This document shows positions 46,720-53,136 of a stretch of 64,000 nt of DNA, piece by piece. The notes beneath the pieces are model-generated. The model saw nothing but the letters and a program-made list of their open reading frames with translations. It had not been told where the DNA came from and did no database searches. The position numbers were made by a program, and so were the translations under genes. The stretch is from Saccharibacillus qingshengii (lineage in GTDB: Bacteria > Bacillota > Bacilli > Paenibacillales > Paenibacillaceae): the NCBI RefSeq assembly GCF_013185195.1, contig NZ_JAAZWC010000007.1, forward strand, positions 1 to 64,000, written 5' to 3'. Every line of letters begins with the position of its first letter. Positions within the stretch are counted from its first letter, which is position 1.

Positions 46720-46754
46720 AAGCCCGCCCTAGTTCTGTGGGCGGGCTTGTTTTT
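46720..46754. terminator. Hairpin terminator at the integrase 3' end
   Basis: AAGCCCGCCC (46720-46729) pairs with GGGCGGGCTT (46739-46748). On the plus strand GTTTTT follows; on the minus strand TTGCTTTG. It lies just past the integrase stop and can separate the origin from the integrase in both directions. Confidence 0.75.
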
Positions 46755-46763
46755 CGCTGTTGT

Positions 46764-47885
46764 TCAGGTCAACAGTGGCATGCCGTTTAGAACTTCGACG
46801 ATGCCTTCCTCCATACGCGGGGTCACATGTGCGTAGGTTCCTAAAGTGACTTGGGTTGTAGAGTGACCTAACCGCGTCGAAACGGCTTTTACGTTTATGC
46901 CACTTTGTAGGAGCAGCGTAGCATGCGTGTGTCGCAGGTCTTGAAAACGGATCTTGGGTAGTCCGCTTTCTTTAAGCAGCTTCTTCCACTCTCGATCAAA
47001 GTTCCTTGGACCGACGAAGTTTCCTTCGTGTGTGTGAACAAGATAGTCGCTTGGTCTGTTGAAAGTCCGGGCGTCTTGTGGGTGTTGTTGATCCCTTAAA
47101 AGGGTTAAACTGTTTAAAAGTTTAGCTGGTACGGACATCTGTCGCATGCTTTGATCCGTTTTGGTTCTGCCCACTTCAAATCCCTTCCTAGCCTTGCTGA
47201 TAGCTTGGACGATTGAGATCATGCCTCTTTCAAAGTCGATATCCTTCCATCTTAAAGCCAACACTTCTCCCCGCCTTGCTCCTGTATAGATCGCAACGAG
47301 AAACGCCACGTACCAGCGACTCTTTTTAGCTACTTTTAAGAAGATTTCGAGTTCATCAGCTGTCCAAGTTTCGTTGTGGCGCACCGGCTGCAATTTTGGT
47401 GCTTTTGCTTGGCTGATAGGATTGGTTAAGAGCTTTCCTCTCCGAGTCATTTCACCAAACGCCTTGGACATCATGTTGTGGATGTGCCGGATTGTTTGTG
47501 CCGAAAGTCCATTGTTTTGCAATACATAATAGAAGCTCTCCAAATGATCCACATCCAGATCGCCTACCTTTACTGCCCCGATTGCTGGTTTAACATGATT
47601 TTCAAGGTAACCTCTAAAATGATCAATTGAGCTGACGCTGTAGTCGTTTTGTGACTTATCGATCCAGGCTTGCAGGTAATCATAGACCAAAGTAGCACCC
47701 GTTTGTTTGGTAAGGTGTTGTCCTGTCACTCGCATGGCATCGATCAGCGCATCCTCAGCTTCTTTCTTTGTCGCAAAGCCACTGCCCGTCTTTCTTCTTT
47801 TCGTTCCGTTCAAGTTCTTGCCCAGCGGAAGAGAAAATTCCCACTTTCCGTTTTTGCGCTGCCTGACATGTCCTTTTATCTCCAC
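46764..47885 (-). CDS. int: Tyrosine recombinase (phage-type integrase)
   Basis: 373 aa with AAAGGGG before a GTG start. N-terminal arm-type DNA-binding domain (about 1-55), core-binding SAM-like domain (about 62-160) and catalytic domain (about 170-365). Catalytic residues: R204 in YTGARRGEVLAL, R318 in RFQDLRHTHATLLL, H341 in LGHSTTQ and nucleophile Y351 in TLGTYAHV. The usual first His of HxxR is Gln here (Q315). It should catalyse integration at tRNA-Arg. Its mid-element location, 5.6 kb and 9 kb from the att sites, is unusual. Confidence 0.95.
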   Translation of the reverse strand: MEIKGHVRQRKNGKWEFSLPLGKNLNGTKRRKTGSGFATKKEAEDALIDAMRVTGQHLTKQTGATLVYDYLQAWIDKSQNDYSVSSIDHFRGYLENHVKPAIGAVKVGDLDVDHLESFYYVLQNNGLSAQTIRHIHNMMSKAFGEMTRRGKLLTNPISQAKAPKLQPVRHNETWTADELEIFLKVAKKSRWYVAFLVAIYTGARRGEVLALRWKDIDFERGMISIVQAISKARKGFEVGRTKTDQSMRQMSVPAKLLNSLTLLRDQQHPQDARTFNRPSDYLVHTHEGNFVGPRNFDREWKKLLKESGLPKIRFQDLRHTHATLLLQSGINVKAVSTRLGHSTTQVTLGTYAHVTPRMEEGIVEVLNGMPLLT

Positions 47886-47916
47886 CTGCTCAGCCCCTTT
47901 CCCGATTTGCGCATCG

Positions 47917-47945
47917 ATTTTAACAGTGCGCTTTTAAGGGCACAA
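47917..47945 (-). promoter_or_regulatory. Promoter of int
   Basis: On the minus strand TTGTGC (47940-47945), 17-bp spacer and TAAAAT (47917-47922), about 30 bp upstream of the GTG start. The rest of 47946-48397 holds no supported gene. It does contain a GGACAGCAA match (minus strand, about 47992-48000) like the arm-type sites, and the terminator at 48330-48360. Confidence 0.6.
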
Positions 47946-48327
47946 GATAGGGAAAGTCCACTTTTGGTAAAGCTGAAATCCGGTTCTAGCGTTGCTGTCC
48001 TACTAGAGAGATTTTCAGCATTGGAATGCAAGTGGCGGGCCAAAGAAAGAAGCTTTTAAACGAAAGTTTATTTCCTATAGGTAAACGAACATTATCTTAG
48101 TTCCGTGGGGATCTAGGTCAATTCGACTTCAAGTTCTCGAAGCTTCTTAACCTATTTTGAAATCTTCATTACCTAAAGTTGTTTCTGGTTCACTTCAAGC
48201 TATCTAGCCTACTAGCCTTTTCCGCAAACCATACTCCTTTCAAAAGCGATTCGCCTTTTCTCCAAGTTCAACTGACCCAACTTGCGATTTCCGGGGGTTC
48301 CCGCTGTAGGAATTCTTAAGCCATACA

Positions 48328-48360
48328 AACAAGCCATTCAAAAGTGAACGGCTTGTTGCT
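48328..48360 (-). terminator. Terminator after the Crp/Fnr gene
   Basis: AACAAGCC-TTCA-AAAG-TGAA-GGCTTGTT hairpin. On the minus strand the tail is TGTATGG, so termination strength is uncertain. Confidence 0.55.
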
Positions 48361-48397
48361 TACTTTGTGGTTTGCGACACAGAGATTCTCTGCTAAC

Positions 48398-49129
48398 TTA
48401 GGTATCATATTTGTGTTGGGAGTGCCAGCGACGTGTTTCGGTAGGCTCTGCTTCTCCGCCTGCTTGCTTGCGCAAACGTTCCAGATCCAAAACGACGATC
48501 TTTCGGGCTTCTGTTCGGATCAAGCCTTCTTGACGAAGCTCAAGTAGCGCACGAGTTACTGCTTCTCTACCGGTTCCGATCATTTGCGAGAAATATTGAT
48601 GCGTGATTCTCCATTCGATCTTGATGCCGTCTTCTACAGGGATGCCGAAGTTGGCTAAAAGATCCAAGAGCAAGTTAGAAACACGAACACGGGAGTCCAG
48701 AAACGCTAAGTACTCGATCTTACGATCTGCTTGGCTTAAGCGATCACTGACCACGTAGAACATGCGTCTCAACAAGACTGGATAAAGATCAAGCAGTTTG
48801 TCTAAGTCTTTCTGTTCGATCTTCCATAGCACCGTCTTTTCTAAAGCAGACACAGAAGCTAGTCTTTCTTTGTTTTCATGAACAGCTTCAAGCTCTCCGA
48901 TCATCTGTCCCGGGAACTGATGTCCAAGCACAATGACTCTTCCTTCATCTTCTCGATAGATTTGCAGAGAACCGGACTTTACAATGTACATTTCGGCAGC
49001 AAGATCTCCTTGATCAAAAAGCACCTGCTCTTTACGAAGACGTTTCTCTTTAAACATAGGCAGCACAAAATCCTCGTTTACGTCTTTGATCCCCTCAAAG
49101 AAAGGCGTATCGAGTATACTTGAAAACAT
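48398..49129 (-). CDS. Crp/Fnr-family transcriptional regulator
   Basis: 243 aa; ATG at 49129 with GAGGAG upstream. N-terminal cyclic-nucleotide-binding-like beta-barrel (about 10-125; DQGDLAAEMYIVKSGSLQIYRED, then GQMIGELEAV). A dimerisation helix and C-terminal winged HTH follow (about 155-220; ITHQYFSQMIGTGREAVTRALLELRQEGLI). No N-terminal Fnr cysteine cluster is seen, and the ligand cannot be predicted. It is read away from the SLH gene at 49315 and may control the cargo genes. An 11-bp palindrome lies in its own promoter. Confidence 0.9.
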   Translation of the reverse strand: MFSSILDTPFFEGIKDVNEDFVLPMFKEKRLRKEQVLFDQGDLAAEMYIVKSGSLQIYREDEGRVIVLGHQFPGQMIGELEAVHENKERLASVSALEKTVLWKIEQKDLDKLLDLYPVLLRRMFYVVSDRLSQADRKIEYLAFLDSRVRVSNLLLDLLANFGIPVEDGIKIEWRITHQYFSQMIGTGREAVTRALLELRQEGLIRTEARKIVVLDLERLRKQAGGEAEPTETRRWHSQHKYDT

Positions 49130-49164
49130 ATGATTTCTCCTCACGGCTAGCTTTGGATACTTCT

Positions 49165-49193
49165 ATTATAAGCGTGCAGAGAATCTCTATCAA
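49165..49193 (-). promoter_or_regulatory. Promoter of the Crp/Fnr gene with palindromic operator candidate
   Basis: Minus strand TTGATA (49188-49193), 17-bp spacer, TATAAT (49165-49170). The spacer carries the palindrome AGAGAATCTCT (49178-49188). The 13-mer AGAGATTCTCTGC containing it recurs in opposite orientation at 48381-48393, just past the 3' end of the gene. Autoregulation is plausible. Confidence 0.6.
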
Positions 49194-49214
49194 TTACTTT
49201 CTTTTGTTGGGTAC

Positions 49215-49244
49215 TTGTGGAAAATGCATGGCTGGTGTTAAAAT
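49215..49244 (+). promoter_or_regulatory. Possible promoter of the first SLH gene
   Basis: TTGTGG (49215-49220), 18-bp spacer, TAAAAT (49239-49244), 70 bp upstream of the start codon. It is divergent from the Crp/Fnr promoter; the two -35 regions are about 20 bp apart, so one bound regulator could affect both. Confidence 0.45.
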
Positions 49245-49314
49245 TTCGAAGTTTGAGAAAAAGATTAGACACGGGGCTGAAAGCCTCGTCACTTAAAAAG
49301 GAGAGGTGATCGCA

Positions 49315-50370
49315 ATGAAGAAGAATAAAATCAAAATCTTGACCACGCTGATGTTGGCAGCTTCCCTTACAGTATCGGCGGTCGCCAGTGCAGCGACTTT
49401 CAAAGACGTTAAATCCACGCATTGGGCATATAGCGCAGTAGAATGGGGTACTAAGGACGGTATCGTGAAAGGTTACCCAGATGGTACGTACAAACCGGAT
49501 AAGACAGTAACAGAGGAAGAGTTCCTCTCGATGCTTATCCGCTCGTATAACGATCTGCCGGACACGCAAAATCCACCGTACTGGTCTTACAAATACTACG
49601 CTAAGGCTAAAGCGCTGAACTACCCGCTGTCCAGCAATCGTGTGGCTCCAATCAACCGGACAAAGGTAGCTGAAATTGTTTCTGGTACCCAAGGCAAAAA
49701 CTACACTGGAACAAATGCAATCAAGTACATGCTGGCAGAGGGTTTGGCCGCTGGTAAGACTGGCGACAAGAGCGTTTCTGGCTACCGTGGTACTGATGTC
49801 CTGACTCGTGCTGAGGCAGTAGCGTTCATCAAGAACGTCATCAACAACCGCGATAGTGATCAACTGTTGCCACGTCCTACTAAACCAAGCACTCCAGTAA
49901 CCGGCGTACCTGATGGCGGTTCCACTACAGCCCCTAACAAAGGACTGGAAGTTATTGGTGCAGATAAAGCTGATTCGACTCTCATGAATCGGGGTAATGC
50001 TGTAAACAAGGCTTTGGCTGGTACTGGTCTTGTGACTACTATTAACACTGAACAAGGTGTTGTAGTCATTACCGATCCTAAGACGAACAACAACATCTTC
50101 GTATTCAAGGATGACTCGTACAAGGACCCTGCTTTTGGGGTAGTTATCAAGTACGATTACCTGGTAGATACCACTGCCAAAGAATGGCGCACTGATTACG
50201 TTAATGCCATGGCAAAAGCTATGACAGCTCTGGGCGTAAACAGTGGTTCTACTTTCGTGAACTCGTTTAAGGATCCTATCTATAAGGGTACTAATGCGAC
50301 TTACAAAGTGGGCAGCAAGACATTCCACATTACTCCGGTTAACGTTGGACAAGGCGTCATTTCGGAATAA
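49315..50370 (+). CDS. SLH-domain surface protein A (paralogue of 52044-53099)
   Basis: 351 aa; RBS AGGAGAGGTGATC. Sec signal peptide (basic KKNKIK, hydrophobic core, cleavage near ASA-ATF at about 27). SLH-type repeats follow: about 28-75 (FKDVKSTHWAYSAVEW, KGYPDGTYKPDKTVTEEEFL) and about 90-175 (TRAEAVAFIKNVI). These usually bind secondary cell-wall polymer. After a Pro/Thr linker (about 185-210) a roughly 130-residue C-terminal domain of unknown function follows. It ends in VNVGQGVISE and is shared with the paralogue. A terminator follows the gene. Confidence 0.88.
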   Translation: MKKNKIKILTTLMLAASLTVSAVASAATFKDVKSTHWAYSAVEWGTKDGIVKGYPDGTYKPDKTVTEEEFLSMLIRSYNDLPDTQNPPYWSYKYYAKAKALNYPLSSNRVAPINRTKVAEIVSGTQGKNYTGTNAIKYMLAEGLAAGKTGDKSVSGYRGTDVLTRAEAVAFIKNVINNRDSDQLLPRPTKPSTPVTGVPDGGSTTAPNKGLEVIGADKADSTLMNRGNAVNKALAGTGLVTTINTEQGVVVITDPKTNNNIFVFKDDSYKDPAFGVVIKYDYLVDTTAKEWRTDYVNAMAKAMTALGVNSGSTFVNSFKDPIYKGTNATYKVGSKTFHITPVNVGQGVISE

Positions 50371-50373
50371 TCT

Positions 50374-50420
50374 GAGCTCCTGGTCTCTTCAAAGAGGCTG
50401 GGAGTTCTTTATTTTCAAGA
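50374..50420 (+). terminator. Terminator after SLH gene A
   Basis: GAGCTCC-TGGTCTCTT-CAAAGAG-(G)CTGGGAGTTC forms an imperfect long stem (about 50374-50407), followed by TTTATTTTC. A partial terminator would still allow the 67-aa gene downstream to be read. Confidence 0.6.
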
Positions 50421-50436
50421 AAAGGAGGACGTTTTT

Positions 50437-50640
50437 ATGTCTTGGTTCTGGCGCAGAAAGAAAATGACTATTGAGCAAATGCATAAAGATAATAGACTCA
50501 AAATGGTTTTTGCGAATCCCCCGAGTGCTGAGCAACTAAGAGAAGGTGTTCGGAGACAGGTAGAGGATTTCGAAAACCCCCATGTAAGAACTGCTAAACA
50601 ACTTGAACGATTTACTGCTTGGGCAGAAAAAAGATCCTGA
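50437..50640 (+). CDS. Small basic protein of unknown function
   Basis: 67 aa with strong RBS AAAAGGAGGACG. It starts MSWFWRRKK and is rich in charged residues, predicted mostly helical. It has no signal peptide or recognised motif. It lies between SLH gene A and a bidirectional terminator. Confidence 0.6.
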   Translation: MSWFWRRKKMTIEQMHKDNRLKMVFANPPSAEQLREGVRRQVEDFENPHVRTAKQLERFTAWAEKRS

Positions 50641-50699
50641 ACCCTTTGGGGAAAGTCTTAAGCAATAGGATTGTGCGCTACGTATCGGTGTGAACAAAA

Positions 50700-50727
50700 G
50701 ACTCACCTATAAGGTGAGTCTCTTTAT
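50700..50727. terminator. Bidirectional terminator
   Basis: GACTCACC (50700-50707) pairs with GGTGAGTC (50713-50720), loop TATAA. The plus-strand tail is TCTTTA and the minus-strand tail TTTTGTTC. It separates the convergent 67-aa gene and the DUF429-like gene. Confidence 0.85.
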
Positions 50728-50731
50728 CCCC

Positions 50732-51613
50732 CTATCCTATTGTAACAACGTCACAAGCCCCATTTCCTTCATTTATACTTAACTTCACTTCATCGAATAT
50801 TCTTTTCCATAGCAAATCAGTTTTTATTCCGTTTTTTATTGGGGATTGTGTTGCATCATGCACTAACAAGTAGTTCTTTGGTGGTTTGCCAAACGCGCTC
50901 GCGGCTCCAAGTTTTCCAACCATCCGCTCCCAGTATGAAGCTGCCACTAAAAAAGCATCCCAGAAATGCTTTTCCCCATTGGTGACAGTTTGATATCCAG
51001 TAGTTGGTATTAGTGTGTGTGGGAGTTTATGTGCAGTCGGGAAGAACCCTTCAAAAAGAAGAATTTTATGTGGAGATTCCTTTTGATCACGCCATTCTTC
51101 AAGCTCGACAGTTCCTTCAATAGCGACGGCCTTGCTTGTTTTTGCTTTCAGATGAGAAAACAGTTCCAACCCTATGCTAAAAGCCATTGTATTTACAGAT
51201 GCACCTGCAGAAGAATACCAAGGTGTTGTTTTTTCTAGTGTGAATCTTTCTACAAAAACATCAGAAGATTTCCTCGTTCTTGCCAAAATATCGTATTTAT
51301 ACGTCCACATAGGAGCCTCGAATCCGAGAGCCACTTTCTTGTTAGTAGGTTTTCCTTTAACATATAATTCTTCAAAAATTGCATCGGCTAAACTCTTCAT
51401 ATCCCGTCCACTCGTGTAATCTAGCGTAGCACTATTTCGGTTAGTAAAGGATATGTTGTCCAGGAATCGTTTGTCTGGTCTATTTAATATGTAACTGTCC
51501 AAGCTATGTTTTGTAGGATCTTCGTTTACTTTCACCCAAGCGGGAATATCTTTGCCTATATCAACCCCAAAAACGACTATTTCCTCACCAACTACTCCCA
51601 TGCTCTCAACCAA
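50732..51613 (-). CDS. DUF429-like RNase H-fold protein
   Basis: About 293 aa. Start uncertain: AAAAAGGAG abuts an ATG at 51622, so the TTG at 51613, nine bases from GGAG, is preferred. Pattern of an RNase H/actin-fold DUF429-type protein: FGVDIGKDIPAW near the N-terminus, VALGFEAPMW (about 78-87), a mid LFEGFFPTAHK and EKHFWDAFLVAASYWERM. These place acidic residues D, E, E and D at the expected strand ends. Predicted nuclease-like, but activity is not shown for the family. It is the only minus-strand gene in the cargo half besides radC. Confidence 0.6.
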   Translation of the reverse strand: MVESMGVVGEEIVVFGVDIGKDIPAWVKVNEDPTKHSLDSYILNRPDKRFLDNISFTNRNSATLDYTSGRDMKSLADAIFEELYVKGKPTNKKVALGFEAPMWTYKYDILARTRKSSDVFVERFTLEKTTPWYSSAGASVNTMAFSIGLELFSHLKAKTSKAVAIEGTVELEEWRDQKESPHKILLFEGFFPTAHKLPHTLIPTTGYQTVTNGEKHFWDAFLVAASYWERMVGKLGAASAFGKPPKNYLLVHDATQSPIKNGIKTDLLWKRIFDEVKLSINEGNGACDVVTIG

Positions 51614-51789
51614 GTAAATCATCTCCTTTTTATACAAAAATGTTACATATATTCCTCTTTGGTGTCTGTGTCGTAGAACACAAAACTTGAGTAGGCTATA
51701 GCACTGACTTCTCCCCTTCTCAAATAGTAAGCTTAGAATATTTGCTGTCATTCCCTATCGCTAAGCCGTTCCCACAAAGTTCACCCCAA

Positions 51790-51826
51790 CATATAATTGT
51801 CAAAATATGGTATTATATGTTATAAT
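51790..51826 (+). promoter_or_regulatory. Promoter and operator candidate of HTH-SLH B-secreted protein operon
   Basis: TTGTCA (51797-51802), 18-bp spacer, TATAAT (51821-51826). A perfect inverted repeat ACATATAAT (51790-51798) / ATTATATGT (51812-51820) overlaps the -35 and spacer, well placed for repression by a dimeric HTH protein such as the one encoded next. Confidence 0.65.
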
Positions 51827-51858
51827 AAAGAAGTAAACTCGAAAGGAGGCACAGAGGA

Positions 51859-52059
51859 GTGAACCGCAAAGAACTTGCTTCCTGGCTTGATATCTCTGGA
51901 CGCACAGTCACTCGTTGGGTCAGTGAACGCGAACTCCCCCACTCCTTCGGACCGAACAAAGAATTAGTGTTTGAAGAAGAAGCAGTCAGAGAGTGGTTGG
52001 ATCGCGGAGGATTACCCAAACCTAAAAACAGGAGGAAAATCACATGCAAAAAAAATTGA
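51859..52059 (+). CDS. Small HTH (excisionase/MerR-like) protein
   Basis: 66 aa from a GTG start preceded by AAAGGAGG. A single helix-turn-helix fills the first half (KELASWLDISGRTVTRWVSERELPH), then a wing with FEEEAVREWLDRGG, as in excisionase-family HTH proteins. The end overlaps the SLH B start by 16 nt, indicating coupled translation. It could be the regulator of this operon or an excisionase far from its att site. Confidence 0.78.
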   Translation: MNRKELASWLDISGRTVTRWVSERELPHSFGPNKELVFEEEAVREWLDRGGLPKPKNRRKITCKKN

Positions 52060-53099
52060 TCTCGCTAGCTATTGCAGTCGCGCTCACTTCAACAACATCG
52101 GCGTTCGCAGCCGCAAAAAGCTTCACTGACGTTCCAGCCAACAGCTGGTCTTACAGTGTCATCAACTGGTCCACACAACAAGCTATCGCTAAAGGCTACC
52201 CTAATGGTACGTTCAAACCAGATAAGACCGTTTCCGAAGAGGAATTCCTCTCAATGCTCATCCGAGCTTACGGCGATGTTCCAGATACGACCAACCCGCC
52301 TTACTGGAGCAGCAAGTACTACACGAAAGCAAAGTCCCTCAATTATCCCGTTTCCACTCAGCGCACTGCCGTTATCACTCGTACCAAGGTGGCCGAGATC
52401 GTTGCAGGTACGCAAGGAAAGAACTACAGCGGCACGAACGCGATCAAGTACATGCTGGCAAACGGACTCGCTAGCGGAAAGTCCGGTTCTACTGTGGCTG
52501 GATACCAAGGAAGTGATTCGTTGACCCGCGCAGAAGCAGTTGCTTTCATTAAACGTGTAATCGACAACCGCGCCAGCGATGAGCTTCTGCCCCGTCCAAG
52601 TAAACCAAGTAGCGAAGAAGGCTTGGGATTGGTGCCAGAAGGAAACGCACCTAGCGGATTCAACAAAGATGTTTTAGTCATTAGCGATGGTGCCAAACCG
52701 GATGCAACTTTGGTGAAGCGTGGTAATGCCGTTAGCAAAGCACTCGCTGGTACGGGTCTGACTACGTTAGTGAACGTTGAACAGAATGCGCTCGGCATCA
52801 AAGACCCTAAGACGGGTAACGTCATCTTTGTCTTTGCTGATAACTCTTATAAAGATGCTGCCTATGGTGTGGTCATCAAGTACGATTATCTGGTAGATAC
52901 CGGAGCAAAAGACATGCGCGCTGACTATGTGAGCGCTATGACAAAGGCTATGAAGGCACTGGGCATTGACGGTGGCACGACGTTCACTAAAACACTGGAT
53001 GCGGCAGACTACGATGGCAAATCACGCACCTTCACTGCTGGAGGCAAGACGTACCATATCAATCCAGTAAACGCGGGGCAAGGCGTCATTTCCGAATAA
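52044..53099 (+). CDS. SLH-domain surface protein B (paralogue of 49315-50370)
   Basis: 351 aa, the same length as protein A and clearly homologous along its whole length. Shared blocks include KPDKTV(T/S)EEEFLSMLIR, TRTKVAEIV, GTNAIKYMLA, GVVIKYDYLVDT and GQGVISE. Signal peptide to about residue 23 (SAFA-AAK), SLH repeats about 25-165, linker 175-205, unknown C-terminal domain about 215-351. RBS AGGAGGAAAATC lies inside the preceding gene. Likely wall-associated through SLH domains. Confidence 0.88.
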   Translation: MQKKLISLAIAVALTSTTSAFAAAKSFTDVPANSWSYSVINWSTQQAIAKGYPNGTFKPDKTVSEEEFLSMLIRAYGDVPDTTNPPYWSSKYYTKAKSLNYPVSTQRTAVITRTKVAEIVAGTQGKNYSGTNAIKYMLANGLASGKSGSTVAGYQGSDSLTRAEAVAFIKRVIDNRASDELLPRPSKPSSEEGLGLVPEGNAPSGFNKDVLVISDGAKPDATLVKRGNAVSKALAGTGLTTLVNVEQNALGIKDPKTGNVIFVFADNSYKDAAYGVVIKYDYLVDTGAKDMRADYVSAMTKAMKALGIDGGTTFTKTLDAADYDGKSRTFTAGGKTYHINPVNAGQGVISE

Positions 53100-53136
53100 A
53101 ACAGTTAGGCCAAGCTTAATAAGGGAGGCTACTTAA

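Noticed and set aside
47670-48059. 129-codon open frame opposite and upstream of int
   Set aside because: It overlaps the integrase N-terminus in antisense, has no RBS, and has a low-complexity, Cys/Phe/Arg-rich translation.
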